From NCBI RefSeq assembly GCF_020215645.1, contig NZ_CP084058.1:7998001-8062000 (forward strand): DNA of 64,000 nt, written 5' to 3'. Under the pieces are notes generated by a model. It was not told where the DNA came from and searched no databases. It saw only the letters and a program-made list of their open reading frames with translations. A program made the translations under genes and the position numbers. Positions within the stretch are counted from its first letter, which is position 1. The number at the start of each line of letters is the position of its first letter. Positions 8,610 through 18,611 of this stretch are shown piece after piece. Source of the DNA: Nonomuraea gerenzanensis (GTDB lineage Bacteria > Actinomycetota > Actinomycetes > Streptosporangiales > Streptosporangiaceae).

Positions 8610-10574
8610 TCAGACCTGGACGCGGCGCTCGACGGCGTTGACGATCTCGGCGATCGCCTCCTCCACCGCGACGCCGTTCTTCTGCTCCCCGTTGCGGTAG
8701 CGGAAGGACACCGCGCCGTTGGCGATGTCGTCGTCGCCCGCCAGCAGCATGAAGGGCACCTTGGCCTTCTGCGCGTTGCGGATCTTCTTCTGCATCCGGT
8801 CGTCGGCCGCGTCGACCTCGACCCGGATCCCGGCGGCCCGCAGCCGCTTGGCGACATCCTGCAGGTAGGGCACGTGGGCCTCGGCGATCGGGATGCCCAC
8901 CGCCTGCACCGGGGCCAGCCAGGGCGGGAAGGCGCCGGCGTAGTGCTCGGTGAGCACGCCGAGGAAGCGCTCGACGGAGCCGAACAGGGCCCGGTGGATC
9001 ATCACCGGGGTCTGCCGGGAGCCGTCGGCCGCCTGGTATTCGAGGCCGAAGCGCTTGGGCTGGTTGAGGTCGAGCTGGATGGTGGACAGCTGCCAGGTGC
9101 GCCCGATGGCGTCCTTGGCCTGCACCGAGATCTTGGGGCCGTAGAAGGCCGCGCCGCCCGGGTCGTCCTTGAGCGCCAGGCCGGACTCGGTGGCGACCTG
9201 GCGCAGCGCCTCGGTCGCCTCCTCCCACTCGGCGGGGTCGCCGATGAACTTCTCGGAGTCGTCGCGGGTGGACAGCTCCAGGTAGAAGTCCTCCAGGCCG
9301 AAGTCACGCAGCACGCTCAGCACGAACCGCAGCAGCGACTTGATCTCGTCGGCCATCTGCTCGCGGGTGGTGTAGATGTGCGCGTCGTCCTGCGTCATGC
9401 CGCGCACGCGGGTCAGGCCGTGCACCACGCCCGACTTCTCGTAGCGGTAGACGGAGCCGAACTCGCACAGCCGCAGCGGCAGCTCCCGGTAGGACCGCCC
9501 GCGCGCCCGGTAGATCAGGTTGTGCATCGGGCAGTTCATCGGCTTGACGCGGTATTCGGTGCCATCAAGCTCGAAGGCGGGGAACATGTCGTCGGCATAC
9601 CACGGCAGGTGACCGGAGGTCTCGAAGAGCGAGCTCTTGGTCAGGTGCGGCGTGTTGACGAACTCGTAACCCGCCTCGGCCTGCCGCCTGCGCATGTAGT
9701 CTTCCATCTCCTTGCGGATGATCCCGCCCTTGGGATGGAAGATCGGCAGGCCGCTGCCCAGCTCCGGCGGGAAGCTGAACAGGTCGAGCTCGGCGCCCAG
9801 CTTGCGGTGGTCGCGCTTCTCGGCCTCCTCGAGCAGCTTGAGATACTCGTCCTGCTTGTCGCGGGACTCCCAGGCGGTGCCGTAGATGCGCTGGAGCTGC
9901 GGGTTCTTCTCGCTGCCCCGCCAGTACGCGCCGCCGGAGCGCATCAGCTTGAACGCCGGGATGGACCGGGTGGAGGGCACGTGCGGGCCCCGGCACAGGT
10001 CCTTCCAGCACAGCTCGCCGCTCTTGGCGTCGAGGTTGTCGTAGATGGTGAGCTGCCCGGCCCCCACCTCGACGCTCTCCTCCTCGGCCGCGCCGCCCTT
10101 GAGCCCGATCAGCTCCAGCTTGTACGGCTCGGCCGCCAGCTCCTCGCGCGCCTCGTCGTCGCTGACCGGCCGGCGGGAGAAGAGCTGCCCCTGCTTGACG
10201 ATCTCGCGCATGCGCTTCTCGATGCGCTTGAGGTCGTCGGGGTTGAACGCCTGGGCGACGTCGAAGTCGTAGTAGAACCCGTTCTCGACGGGCGGCCCGA
10301 TGCCCAGCTTGGCCTCGGGGAACAGCTCCTGCACCGCCTGTGCCATGACGTGCGCGGTGGAGTGGCGCACGATCGCCCGGCCCTCTTCGCTGGAGATCTC
10401 GACGGGCTCGACCACGTCGCCGTCGGCCACCTGGTGGGCCAGGTCGCGGGCCTCGCCGTTGACCCTGGCGGCGATGACGGTGCGGCCGTCGGCCTCCAGC
10501 GCCTCCCCGGCCGTCGTGCCGGCCGCGACCACACGCTCGGCTCCGGCGAGGGTGATGCGTAGCTCGGCTGACAC
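8610..10574 (-). CDS. thrS: Threonyl-tRNA synthetase
   Basis: 654 residues from GTG 10574, with AAGGAG 5 nt upstream. It charges tRNA-Thr in the cytoplasm. In order there are a TGS domain (1-60), the second additional (editing) domain with [11 protein letters not shown] (motif HxxxH) and a later CxxxC-H region, then the class II catalytic core. The core has the zinc ligand Cys at about 348 (KPMNCPMHN), motif 2 around [21 protein letters not shown], and a C-terminal anticodon-binding domain. Length is normal. Only about 65 bp separate it from the upstream lysozyme gene, leaving no room for a T-box leader. The HIT gene that normally follows thrS in actinobacteria lies 3.5 kb downstream. Confidence 0.98.
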   Translation of the reverse strand: MSAELRITLAGAERVVAAGTTAGEALEADGRTVIAARVNGEARDLAHQVADGDVVEPVEISSEEGRAIVRHSTAHVMAQAVQELFPEAKLGIGPPVENGFYYDFDVAQAFNPDDLKRIEKRMREIVKQGQLFSRRPVSDDEAREELAAEPYKLELIGLKGGAAEEESVEVGAGQLTIYDNLDAKSGELCWKDLCRGPHVPSTRSIPAFKLMRSGGAYWRGSEKNPQLQRIYGTAWESRDKQDEYLKLLEEAEKRDHRKLGAELDLFSFPPELGSGLPIFHPKGGIIRKEMEDYMRRRQAEAGYEFVNTPHLTKSSLFETSGHLPWYADDMFPAFELDGTEYRVKPMNCPMHNLIYRARGRSYRELPLRLCEFGSVYRYEKSGVVHGLTRVRGMTQDDAHIYTTREQMADEIKSLLRFVLSVLRDFGLEDFYLELSTRDDSEKFIGDPAEWEEATEALRQVATESGLALKDDPGGAAFYGPKISVQAKDAIGRTWQLSTIQLDLNQPKRFGLEYQAADGSRQTPVMIHRALFGSVERFLGVLTEHYAGAFPPWLAPVQAVGIPIAEAHVPYLQDVAKRLRAAGIRVEVDAADDRMQKKIRNAQKAKVPFMLLAGDDDIANGAVSFRYRNGEQKNGVAVEEAIAEIVNAVERRVQV

Positions 10575-10639
10575 GGTGACTCCTTGAAGATCGCGCTCGA
10601 TGCCCGGCACCGAGGCAGTTCGACGGTAGGCACCCGATG

Positions 10640-11245
10640 CTATCGCGGGTCAAAGCCCAGCTTTGTCAGCTGCTGCCGGGTCCCGTGGAAGAGGTTGCGG
10701 TCGATCGGGCTGTTGGCGTACTGGTGGATCGTCCACTCGCGCCAGGGCCTGGGCACCGGCGGGTTGCCGCGCGGGCTCTCGGGGCTGGCGATCCAGAGAG
10801 GGTGTTCGGCCAGCCCGGCGCAGTGCCCGCCGCGGGCGAACGCCTGGAAGGTGTAGATGAAGGGCCGCACGCCCGTGTGCCGCTCGACGTGGTGGCACCA
10901 GCGGCGGGCGTACCTGGCGACCTGCTCGGGGCGCAGCCCGTCGTTGGTCTCCAGGTCGAGCGCGATCAGGTCGCCGCGGCGCAGCCCGCCCGCCGACCTG
11001 ATCACGCCCAGGAAGTGCCGTGCCTGCTCGACGGGGTCGCCCTTGGGCCGGGCGAAGTGGTAGGCGCCGCAGACGATCCAGCTCTCGCGCATGCCGTTCC
11101 AGTTGCGCGCGAACCACTTGTCGGTGTAGTCACCGCCCTCGGTCGCCTTGGCGAAGGCGAAGGCCACTCCCGCCTCCGCATGGCCGGCCCAGTCGACGGT
11201 GCCCTGCCAGTTCGACACATCGATGCCTTGTAGCACGCGCTTCAC
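10640..11245 (-). CDS. GH25-family lysozyme-like muramidase without signal peptide
   Basis: 201 residues. The GH25 start [13 protein letters not shown] holds the first catalytic Asp, YHFARPKGD and LIALDLET carry the acidic active-site pair, and WTIHQYA closes the barrel. This family cleaves the MurNAc-GlcNAc bond of peptidoglycan. No signal peptide or wall-binding domain is present, which is unusual for a muramidase acting outside. It may leave by a non-Sec route or act on internal muropeptides. It sits 30 bp behind the LLM oxidoreductase gene and 65 bp ahead of thrS, all on the minus strand. Confidence 0.85.
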   Translation of the reverse strand: MKRVLQGIDVSNWQGTVDWAGHAEAGVAFAFAKATEGGDYTDKWFARNWNGMRESWIVCGAYHFARPKGDPVEQARHFLGVIRSAGGLRRGDLIALDLETNDGLRPEQVARYARRWCHHVERHTGVRPFIYTFQAFARGGHCAGLAEHPLWIASPESPRGNPPVPRPWREWTIHQYANSPIDRNLFHGTRQQLTKLGFDPR

Positions 11246-11275
11246 CTTGCCGGATTTTATGGAGATGTGCGCGGA

Positions 11276-12175
11276 TCAACCCTTCGCCGCGCCGATCAGC
11301 AGGGCCCGGGTGCGTTCCCGGTTGGCGAACGTGGAGCCCACGAAGTCGGTCACCCCCGCCTGCTTCAGCTCCTCGAGCCTGGCCAGCACGGTGTCCTCGT
11401 CGCCGACGATCGCCGCCTCACCCGGCGTGGCCGCCCCCTCCCTGTCGAGCATGGCACGGTAGGAGGGGAGCTGGCCGTAGACCTTGAAGATCTCGTCGGC
11501 TCTGGCGACGGCCGCGGCGCGATCGTCGGTGACGCTGATCGGCAGCGCGCAGACGATCCTGGGCGCCTCGCGCCCCGCCTCGGCCGCGGCGGCCCTGATG
11601 GTGGGCGCGATGTGCTCGGCGACCGTCTTCGGCCCGGTCATCCAGAGCACGGTGCCGTCGGCCACGGTGCCGGCCAGCTTGAGCATGCGCGGGCCGAGCG
11701 CGGCGACCAGCACGGGGAAGCCCGCGCCCGGCCCGGTGAGCCGCACGTTGGCCTTCAGCGTCTCGCCCTGGAAGTCCACCTGCTCGCCCCGCGAGGCCGG
11801 GATCAGGACGTCGAGGTACTCCTTCATGTGCCGGCCGGGACGCTCGAAGCTGTAGCCGAACATGTTCTCGATGACGACCTTGTGTGACAGGCCGATGCCC
11901 AGCGCGAACCTGCCGCCGAGCGCGGCGTTGGCGGTCATCGCCTGCTGGGCGAGCGCGGCGGGGTGGCGCGGGTAGGTGGGCACGACGGCGGTGCCCAGCT
12001 CGATGGGCGGGGCCTGGACGCCGGCCGCGGTCAGCGCGGTGATGGCGTCGAGCCCGAAGATGTGGGAGAGCCAGGCGGAGGTGAAGCCGTCCTCCACCGC
12101 CTGGGCGATCTGGTCGCGCAGACCGCCGATCGCGTCGGATCCCTGAGGTTCGGCGAGGAAACATCCGTAGCGCAT
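11276..12175 (-). CDS. LLM-class F420-dependent oxidoreductase (TIM barrel)
   Basis: 299 residues from ATG 12175; GGAG lies about 11 nt upstream. The bacterial luciferase-like barrel shows LGTAVVPTYPRHPAALAQQA, RFALGIGLSHK and PVLVAALGPRMLKLAG, typical of the actinobacterial F420-dependent branch rather than the FMN branch. Substrate unknown; such enzymes usually reduce or oxidise small organic molecules using F420H2. The assignment to F420 rests on resemblance to MSMEG-type members and is not proven by a residue. It heads the minus-strand run LLM-GH25-thrS. Confidence 0.82.
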   Translation of the reverse strand: MRYGCFLAEPQGSDAIGGLRDQIAQAVEDGFTSAWLSHIFGLDAITALTAAGVQAPPIELGTAVVPTYPRHPAALAQQAMTANAALGGRFALGIGLSHKVVIENMFGYSFERPGRHMKEYLDVLIPASRGEQVDFQGETLKANVRLTGPGAGFPVLVAALGPRMLKLAGTVADGTVLWMTGPKTVAEHIAPTIRAAAAEAGREAPRIVCALPISVTDDRAAAVARADEIFKVYGQLPSYRAMLDREGAATPGEAAIVGDEDTVLARLEELKQAGVTDFVGSTFANRERTRALLIGAAKG

Positions 12176-12260
12176 AGGAACAGAACTCCGTTCTGGTGAC
12201 TGACGCGAATGTATCTCCCCACACCGCAGTGCGCTCACCCGCCGGGCCGCAGTGCATTTG

Positions 12261-12266
12261 TAAAGT
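12261..12266 (+). promoter_or_regulatory. Putative -10 (TAAAGT) of pgm, leaderless
   Basis: TAAAGT is followed by 7 nt and then the ATG at 12274, with no Shine-Dalgarno. That geometry fits a leaderless mRNA. Confidence 0.4.
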
Positions 12267-12273
12267 GACCTAC

Positions 12274-13905
12274 ATGACGCATGAACGCGCGGGACAGCCC
12301 GCCAGGCCCTCCGACCTGGTCGACGTCGCCAGGCTGGTGACCTCCTACTACGCACTCCACCCCGACGCGGGCGAGGTGGCGCAGCGGGTGGCGTTCGGCA
12401 CGTCCGGGCATCGCGGGTCGTCGCTGAAGTCGGCGTTCAACGAGGACCACATCGTGGCCACCAGCCAGGCCATCTGCGAGTACCGGCGCTCCGAGGGCAC
12501 CGACGGGCCGCTGTTCCTGGGCATCGACACGCACGCGCTGTCGGAGCCCGCGCGGGTGTCGGCGCTGGAGGTGTTCGCGGCCAACGACGTCGAGGTGCTC
12601 ATCGACGCGCGCGACGGCTACACCCCGACGCCCGCCGTCTCCCACGCGATCCTGCGGCACAACAGGGGCCGCACGAGCGGCCTGGCCGACGGCGTGGTCG
12701 TCACCCCGTCGCACAACCCGCCGGCCGACGGGGGCTTCAAGTACAACCCGCCGCACGGCGGCCCCGCCGACACCGACGCCACCGGGTGGATCCAGGACCG
12801 CGCCAACCGGCTGCTGCACGACGGGCTCAAGGGCGTGCGCCGGGTGCCGTACCCGGCGGCGCTGTCCCGGGCCGGGCGTTACGACTTCCTCGGTACGTAC
12901 GTGGACGACCTGCCCTCGGTCGTCGACCTCGACGCGATCAGGTCGGCCGGCGTGCGGATCGGGGCCGACCCGCTGGGCGGGGCGAGCGTGGCCTACTGGG
13001 GCGAGATCGCCGAGCGGCACGGGCTGGCGCTGACCGTGGTCAACCCGCTGGTGGACCCGACGTGGCGGTTCATGACGCTCGACTGGGACGGCAAGATCCG
13101 GATGGACTGCTCGTCGCCGTACGCGATGGCCTCGCTCATCGCCGGCCGCGACACCTACGACATCGCCACCGGGAACGACGCCGACGCCGACAGGCACGGC
13201 ATCGTCACCCCCGACGGCGGGCTGATGAACCCCAACCACTACCTCGCCGTCGCCATCGACTACCTCTGCACCCACCGCGACGCCTGGCCTTCCGACGCGG
13301 GCGTGGGCAAGACCATGGTCAGCAGCGGGATCATCGACCGGGTCGCCGAGTCGCTGTCGCGGCGGCTGTACGAGGTGCCGGTCGGGTTCAAGTGGTTCGT
13401 GCCGGGGCTGCTGGACGGCTCGCTCGGGTTCGGCGGCGAGGAGAGCGCGGGGGCGTCGTTCCTGCGCCGTGACGGCTCGGTGTGGTCCACCGACAAGGAC
13501 GGCATCATCCTGGCGCTGCTGGCCTCGGAGATCCTGGCCGTGACCGGCCGCTCACCGAGCGCCCGTTACCGCGAGCTGGTCGAGCGGTTCGGCGAGCCCG
13601 CGTACGCGCGGGTGGACGCGCCGGCCACCCGGGAGGAGAAGGCCGTGCTCGGCAAGCTGTCGGCCGAGCAGGTGACGGCCGACACGCTGGCCGGCGAGCC
13701 CGTCACGGCGGTGCAGACGTCGGCGCCCGGCAACGGCGCCAAGCTGGGCGGGGTGAAGGTCTCCACGCGCAGCGCCTGGTTCGCGGCCCGGCCGTCGGGG
13801 ACCGAGGACGTGTACAAGATCTACGCCGAGTCCTTCAAGGGCCCGGACCACCTGGCGGAGGTTCAGGAGGAGGCCCGCTCGCTGGTGTCGGCCGCTCTGC
13901 GCTGA
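12274..13905 (+). CDS. pgm: Alpha-D-glucose phosphate-specific phosphoglucomutase
   Basis: 543 residues aligning along their whole length with E. coli Pgm: [17 protein letters not shown] at the start, FGTSGHRGS, the phosphoserine loop TPSHNPP (Ser146), the metal loop [10 protein letters not shown], the sugar loop [13 protein letters not shown] and the phosphate-binding [13 protein letters not shown]. It interconverts glucose 1- and 6-phosphate, linking glycogen/trehalose metabolism and nucleotide-sugar supply to glycolysis. The start at 12274 matches the family; an upstream in-frame ATG at 12196 would add 26 non-family residues. Confidence 0.97.
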   Translation: MTHERAGQPARPSDLVDVARLVTSYYALHPDAGEVAQRVAFGTSGHRGSSLKSAFNEDHIVATSQAICEYRRSEGTDGPLFLGIDTHALSEPARVSALEVFAANDVEVLIDARDGYTPTPAVSHAILRHNRGRTSGLADGVVVTPSHNPPADGGFKYNPPHGGPADTDATGWIQDRANRLLHDGLKGVRRVPYPAALSRAGRYDFLGTYVDDLPSVVDLDAIRSAGVRIGADPLGGASVAYWGEIAERHGLALTVVNPLVDPTWRFMTLDWDGKIRMDCSSPYAMASLIAGRDTYDIATGNDADADRHGIVTPDGGLMNPNHYLAVAIDYLCTHRDAWPSDAGVGKTMVSSGIIDRVAESLSRRLYEVPVGFKWFVPGLLDGSLGFGGEESAGASFLRRDGSVWSTDKDGIILALLASEILAVTGRSPSARYRELVERFGEPAYARVDAPATREEKAVLGKLSAEQVTADTLAGEPVTAVQTSAPGNGAKLGGVKVSTRSAWFAARPSGTEDVYKIYAESFKGPDHLAEVQEEARSLVSAALR

Positions 13906-13911
13906 GCCACC

Positions 13912-13937
13912 GCGGGGCGGCCTGCCGGCCGTCCCGC
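13912..13937. terminator. Terminator hairpin between convergent pgm and SDR genes
   Basis: gcggggcggcc, loop tgcc, ggccgtcccgc: an 11-bp stem with one G-U pair in the 43-bp convergent gap. Confidence 0.7.
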
Positions 13938-13948
13938 CGTGAGCTTCC

Positions 13949-14713
13949 TCAGTACTGCAGGTGCCGCCCGCCATCCCCCACGAGCACCTCGCCCGTCACC
14001 AGGTCCGACTCCAGCAGGGCGGTGACGAGCTGGGCGATGTGCCCGGGCTGGGCCGTGCGCCGCAGCGGCGCCTTGAGCTGCTCCTTCGCGGTCATCTCGG
14101 AGAACACCTGCTCGCCCACCCGGTCGATGTGCCAGCGGGTGGCCACGAGGCCGGGCGCGACCGCGTTCACCCGGATCTCGGGGCCGAGCGCCACCGCCAG
14201 GTCCCTGGTGAGCTGGAGCAGGGCGGCCTTGCTGACGCCGTACGCGATGGAGGAGCCGGTGGCCAGCAGCCCGGCGACGGAGGCCACGTTCACGATGGCG
14301 CCGCGCGCCTGCCGCAGGGCCGGGGCGAAGGCGCGGGCGCAGTAGAAGGCGCCCATGAGGTTGACGCCCATGATGCGCTGCCACACCTCGTCGGTGAGCC
14401 CCTCCAGGTCGGCGAACGGCACCCACTTGGTCGTGCCCGCGTTGCACACCAGCGTGTCGACCCGGCCGTAGTCGGCCCGTACGCGCTCGGCCAGGCGGCG
14501 TACGGCGTCGTCGTCCGACACGTCGGCGGGCACCGCCTCCGCCTTGCAGCCGAGGCTCTCCAGCCGGGCGACCGTCTCCTGCGCCTCGGCCGCCGAGCGC
14601 GAGTAGTTGACGATCACGGCCGCCGCGCCCTTCCTGGCCAGGCTCTCCGCGACCGCCGCGCCGATGCCGGTGCCGCCGCCGGTGATCACCGCGACCGTGC
14701 CGTTCATGTCCAT
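13949..14713 (-). CDS. Short-chain dehydrogenase/reductase (classical SDR)
   Basis: 254 residues. The Rossmann motif TGGGTGIG, the NAG segment (VCNAG), the catalytic Ser (VNVASVAG) and YGVSK (Tyr/Lys pair) are all present, giving an NAD(P)-dependent oxidoreductase of the classical type. AAGGAG sits 8 nt ahead of ATG 14713. It is 67 bp downstream of the Ldh-family gene on the same strand and probably forms a two-gene unit with it. Both would oxidise or reduce hydroxy/keto substrates in one pathway. Substrate unknown. Confidence 0.88.
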   Translation of the reverse strand: MDMNGTVAVITGGGTGIGAAVAESLARKGAAAVIVNYSRSAAEAQETVARLESLGCKAEAVPADVSDDDAVRRLAERVRADYGRVDTLVCNAGTTKWVPFADLEGLTDEVWQRIMGVNLMGAFYCARAFAPALRQARGAIVNVASVAGLLATGSSIAYGVSKAALLQLTRDLAVALGPEIRVNAVAPGLVATRWHIDRVGEQVFSEMTAKEQLKAPLRRTAQPGHIAQLVTALLESDLVTGEVLVGDGGRHLQY

Positions 14714-14780
14714 ATGTCCGTCTCCTTGCTCTCGCGCGAGGCGAGGAACGCCACGAACGAGATCACCGCCGTACCGACAT

Positions 14781-15815
14781 CTAACCTCCTGGCGGCGTGG
14801 CGGGCCACGGAACGCCGAGCCGCCCGGCGAGCCGGCCCAGCTCCGCCCACACCGGCTCCGGCACCGGCACGCCCTCCTTCAGCCGCTGGGCCCGGATGCG
14901 GGCCTCGGGCTCCCCCGGCACGAGCACGTCGGGGCCGGCCGCGTGCAGGGCCTCGCAGAAGGACTCGACCTGGGCGAGGTAGCTCTCCAGCGGGACGAAG
15001 GCGGCGACGTCCACCGCGGTGATCACCGTGCCGAACGTGCCGTCGTACCCGGGCGAGCAGGCGGTGCCGGTGCCCGTGAGCAGGCCGCCGACCAGCTCGA
15101 TGAGGACGCTCAGGCCGTAGCCCTTGTGGCCGCCGAACGGCAGCAGCGCCCCGCCCTGGTAGAAGTCGGCCGGATCGGTGGACGGGCAGCCGTCCGGATC
15201 GACGAGCACCCCTTCGGGGGCCGTCCGCCCGGCGGCCAGCAGGAGCCCCAGCTTGCCCTCCGCCATGGCGGCGGTCGCCCAGTCCATGACCACGGCCGCG
15301 CCGTCCGCGCGGGGCACGGCCCAGGCCATGGGGTTGGTGCCGAGCATCCTGCGGTGCCCGCCGAAGGGGGCCACGGTGGGGTCGGCGTTGCCGACGACCT
15401 GCGCCGCCAGGCCGCGCCTGGCCAGTGCCTCCGCGTACTCGCCGAGCCGGCCGACATGGTTGCACTCGCGGATGGCGACCACGCCGACGCCGTGCGCGGC
15501 GGCCAGCTCGGCCGCCTCCTGGGTGGCCAGGCCCGCGGCGGCCTGGCCGAAGCCGCGCCGCCCCGACACGACGGCGGTGGCGCCGCGCCGCGAGATCACC
15601 TCCGGGCGGGCGGCGGGCACGATCGCGCCGCTCTCGATCCGCTCGTGGTACCAGGCGACCCGCCGCACGCCGTGGGAGCCGTGCCCGGCCAGGTCGGCCT
15701 CGACCAGGGACGTGGCCACCACCGTGGCCGTGTCCGCGGGCACGCCGGCGGCGGTCAGGAGGTCATGGGCGAGAGCCCGGAGGTGGTCGGCGAGGACATG
15801 GACGGATGCGTTCAC
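14781..15815 (-). CDS. Ldh-family (malate/L-lactate/ureidoglycolate-type) NAD(P) dehydrogenase
   Basis: 344 residues of the type 2 malate/L-lactate dehydrogenase family, which is unrelated to classical LDH. Visible features are the catalytic His in DLAGHGSHGVRR, IRECNHVGRLGEYAE, the cofactor region GTNPMAWAVPRADG and LPFGGHKGYGLS. Members act on malate, sulfolactate, ureidoglycolate or 2,3-diketogulonate; the sequence does not decide which. First gene of a probable pair with the SDR at 13949. Confidence 0.85.
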   Translation of the reverse strand: MNASVHVLADHLRALAHDLLTAAGVPADTATVVATSLVEADLAGHGSHGVRRVAWYHERIESGAIVPAARPEVISRRGATAVVSGRRGFGQAAAGLATQEAAELAAAHGVGVVAIRECNHVGRLGEYAEALARRGLAAQVVGNADPTVAPFGGHRRMLGTNPMAWAVPRADGAAVVMDWATAAMAEGKLGLLLAAGRTAPEGVLVDPDGCPSTDPADFYQGGALLPFGGHKGYGLSVLIELVGGLLTGTGTACSPGYDGTFGTVITAVDVAAFVPLESYLAQVESFCEALHAAGPDVLVPGEPEARIRAQRLKEGVPVPEPVWAELGRLAGRLGVPWPATPPGG

Positions 15816-15935
15816 GGTGACCCGACTCGCTTGGGCAGGACTGCGTTCCGTGTGCGCGCTTATGCCCGATCACCGCTCCGCCAAACGGATCTAGGGAAAG
15901 GGCTTACCAAGGTGTTACCGGCTGCCGGGCAAGTG

Positions 15936-16637
15936 TCAGCTCAGCTCGCGGGCCGTCGCCGCGGCCATCCCGGTGCGGCCGAGGTCGGCCCTGCGGCCCG
16001 CGGCCATCCCGTCGCGGTAACCGGTGCCGCTGGTCCTCGGCACGCTCAGGCGGATGTCGGGATAGCGGGCGGCGACCGCGCGCTCCACCTCGGCCCTGCG
16101 GTCGGCCAGCACGAGGGCGGTGCCCGTGCGGGCCGAGTCGGCCTCGGCCCTGGACTCGGCCCTGGACTCGGCCTCGCACAGCAGCCGGTACACCTCGTCG
16201 GTGAACCCCAGCAGCCACGACCGGCGATAGGCCCGCACGGCGGTGACCTCGCCCGGCAGCTCGGCCCTGGCCAGCCCCGAGGCCATCTGCAGCAGCAGCG
16301 AGGTCGCCAGCAGGTCGGCCCGCTCCAGATCGGCCGCGAACCCGAACACGTGCACCCGCTGCCCGCCGTCGCCCCGCCCGATCAACAGCGGCCGGCACCG
16401 CAGCGCCTGCGCCACCAGGCTGACCAACCGCGCCTTCTCCCCGGCCCAGGGGGCGGGCAGGGTGACGATCCGGTCGCCGGGCACCTGGCGGGTGCCCGCG
16501 GGCGGCAGCGCGTCGATGCCGTGCTTGGCCATCAGCGCCGAGGCGGCGGCCATGAACGTGGCGCGCTCGTGCTCGTTGTCGGTGCGCTCGGCCTTGGCCA
16601 GCAGTTTCCTGACGCGTTCGAGCGTCCGCTCCCGCAC
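15936..16637 (-). CDS. DUF2786 domain-containing protein
   Basis: 233 residues from GTG 16637, with GGGGGAG upstream. The N-terminal motif RTLERVRKLLAKAERTDNEHERATFMAAASALMAKHGID is the DUF2786 signature, seen in many phage- and plasmid-borne as well as chromosomal proteins; its function is unknown. The middle part reads as a mixed alpha/beta domain, and there is a small ESRAESRAEADSA repeat near residue 165. It lies 56 bp downstream of the membrane/HTH protein gene. The two may form one unit. Confidence 0.8.
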   Translation of the reverse strand: MRERTLERVRKLLAKAERTDNEHERATFMAAASALMAKHGIDALPPAGTRQVPGDRIVTLPAPWAGEKARLVSLVAQALRCRPLLIGRGDGGQRVHVFGFAADLERADLLATSLLLQMASGLARAELPGEVTAVRAYRRSWLLGFTDEVYRLLCEAESRAESRAEADSARTGTALVLADRRAEVERAVAARYPDIRLSVPRTSGTGYRDGMAAGRRADLGRTGMAAATARELS

Positions 16638-16693
16638 CCCGCTCCCCCAACCGCCGCTTCGCCAGGACCTCGCCCCGGAGGGCCCCGTCCAGC

Positions 16694-17935
16694 CTACGGC
16701 TTGCCGGTCAGCACCCGCCCGTCGTCGGCGATGGCCGGGAACGCGCCGGTGTCGACGATGCCGTGCTGCTGGTACAGCGCCTCGATGAGCGCGTGCGCCT
16801 GCGGCTCCAGCTTCCACAGGGCACGGTACTCGCGCGCCGTGGCCAGCGGGATGCCGATCTCCTGGGCGATGTCCACCGTACGCGGCACGATGCCCTTGGA
16901 GATCTGCCGGTCCCAGAACTCGCGGGCGGCCTTGATCTGCGCGGCGCGTTCCGCGGTGCTGACGACGTGCGGGGTGGTGTCGAGCACCACGACGTCCTCG
17001 TCCTCGTCGTTGACCAGCTCGGCGAGGGCGGGCGGCAGCGCGGGGCGGGCCGGCACGGGGTGGTGGTCGGCCTCGGGCTCCCAGGGCACGCGGGGGTCGG
17101 CGTCGATGAGGGCGGAGGTGTTGTACAGCGCGGCGATCTGGGCCAGCAGCGCCTCCTGCCTGGACGGGTCCACGGCCAGCCCGGTGTGCTCGACGGCCTG
17201 GTCCATGGCCTTGTCGAGCTTGGCCAGCGCGGCCCGCATCTTGCGGTCGGGAGCGCCGGCCTCGCGCAGCGCCTTGGCCTTCTTGGCGGCCAGCGCGACC
17301 CTGGTCAGCCTGCGGTGCGCGTCGACCTCGCTGGCCGTACGGTCGCTCACCTCGGCCAGCCCCAGCCGGACCAGCAGCCGCTCGGGGGTGAGCCGCCAGT
17401 TGATGCGGCCGGTGCCGCGGATGCGGTGGCGCTCGATGGCCATGCCGCGCTCCCACAGCCAGGCGGCCACCAGCGGCGCGGCCAGGCGGAACACGGCCTC
17501 GGGCAGGCTGCGCGCGTCCATCGAGGACAGCACGGCGGTCAGACAGGTCAGGGCCCACACGGCGATGCCGTCGATGCCGGCGGAGAAGTTCTCGCGCATG
17601 TTGCGGCGGGCGCGTACGGCGGAGGTGATGATCGCGACCTCGATGAACGCGAACAGCAGTAACCGCAGCGGCCCGTCGAGGTCCAGCACGTCCTCGGAGA
17701 AGCGCCACATGCCCTGGGCGGAGACGCCGGTGGCGATGGAGGCGGCCACGATGGTCAGCACGTCCTCGATGGGACGCGGGGCGACGTACCTGGAGAAGAT
17801 CCAGGTCACGGCACGCCAGGCGACCCTGAGCACCAGGACCGCGAGCACCAGGCCGACCAGGCTCAGAAGCGCGATGACGGCGGTGGCGAGCGGCTTCTCG
17901 GTGATGAAGGCTGTTATTTCCTCAAATGTCGGCAT
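16694..17935 (-). CDS. Multi-spanning membrane protein with C-terminal helix-turn-helix-like region
   Basis: 413 residues. About five hydrophobic helices fill residues 15-165 (the first is TAVIALLSLVGLVLAVLVL). A charged helical stretch follows (residues 210-260), then an acidic linker (NDEDEDVVV). Near the end, TVDIAQEIGIPLATAREYRAL reads like a helix-turn-helix. The membrane part recalls the Spd/DUF2637 proteins of actinomycete conjugative elements, but that match is by impression only. No integrase, replication or transfer gene is nearby. Function unknown; a membrane-tethered regulator is one reading. Confidence 0.6.
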   Translation of the reverse strand: MPTFEEITAFITEKPLATAVIALLSLVGLVLAVLVLRVAWRAVTWIFSRYVAPRPIEDVLTIVAASIATGVSAQGMWRFSEDVLDLDGPLRLLLFAFIEVAIITSAVRARRNMRENFSAGIDGIAVWALTCLTAVLSSMDARSLPEAVFRLAAPLVAAWLWERGMAIERHRIRGTGRINWRLTPERLLVRLGLAEVSDRTASEVDAHRRLTRVALAAKKAKALREAGAPDRKMRAALAKLDKAMDQAVEHTGLAVDPSRQEALLAQIAALYNTSALIDADPRVPWEPEADHHPVPARPALPPALAELVNDEDEDVVVLDTTPHVVSTAERAAQIKAAREFWDRQISKGIVPRTVDIAQEIGIPLATAREYRALWKLEPQAHALIEALYQQHGIVDTGAFPAIADDGRVLTGKP

Positions 17936-18137
17936 CAGTCACTATCCGTGATGGCTCAAACTCCGGCTCTATGCGACGAGATCATCGCAGAATGTCGCCA
18001 TCTTGTACGCCAAACGCCGTCTGCTGCCCCACTTTGCCCTGCTTTCACTGCAGTTCAGGGCACTTGGCGGAGGTGTATCAGAGCGGGGCCTCCCCCCTCT
18101 GCCGTCACCGGGGGTCCGATTTCCGGAGGGGGTTTCC

Positions 18138-18611
18138 ATGAAGATCTTCGGCCGCGAGCCGGCGCTCGTGCTCGGCCTGGTGAGCGCGGGCCTGCAACTG
18201 CTGACGGCGCTCTTCCTGCCGCTGACGACCGAGCAGGCCGCCGCGATCAACTCCATCGCGGCGGCGGGGCTGGGCGTGTGGACGGCGTTCGCCACCCGCG
18301 ACCTGGACGGGGGGCGCAGCATCAAGGCGGCGGTGCTGGGGTTCGCGCAGGCCGCGGTCACGCTGGGGCTGGTGTTCGGGGTGTCGCTGACGGAGCAGCA
18401 GACGGCGTCGATCATGGCGTTCGTGGCGCTGGCGACCGCGGTGCTCGTCCGCCAGCAGTCGACCCCGGCTGCAACCCCGACCGAGAGCCCGACCGAGAGC
18501 CCGACCACGACCGAGAGCCCGACCACAACCACGAGCCCGACCACGACCGCGGTCTCTCCCGCCCCGGCGGAGGCCGGCGGCGCGGGAGAGAGCGCGGCTC
18601 CGTCCACCTGA
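18138..18611 (+). CDS. Small holin-like membrane protein with Ser/Thr/Pro-rich tail
   Basis: 157 residues from ATG 18138, with GGAGGGGG upstream. Three hydrophobic helices (about residues 8-25, 33-50 and 62-82; TEQQTASIMAFVALATAVLV is the last) are followed by a tail of TESP/TTTSP repeats encoded by near-identical 12-24-bp repeats. The topology and the phrase LTTEQAAAINSIAAAGLGVW resemble small actinophage holin-like proteins. No other phage gene lies next to it, so a domesticated or unrelated membrane protein is equally possible. Confidence 0.6.
   Translation: MKIFGREPALVLGLVSAGLQLLTALFLPLTTEQAAAINSIAAAGLGVWTAFATRDLDGGRSIKAAVLGFAQAAVTLGLVFGVSLTEQQTASIMAFVALATAVLVRQQSTPAATPTESPTESPTTTESPTTTTSPTTTAVSPAPAEAGGAGESAAPST

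Noticed and set aside
10575..10639. T-box leader for thrS
   Set aside because: Only about 65 bp lie before the start, with no specifier or antiterminator structure.
15936..17708. A single 590-residue minus-strand protein
   Set aside because: Its first two thirds are an out-of-frame reading of the 413-residue membrane protein; only the DUF2786 end from 16637 is real.
10640..18611. GH25 lysozyme and holin-like protein as a prophage lysis module
   Set aside because: They are about 7 kb apart on opposite strands with metabolic genes between and no structural, terminase or integrase genes.
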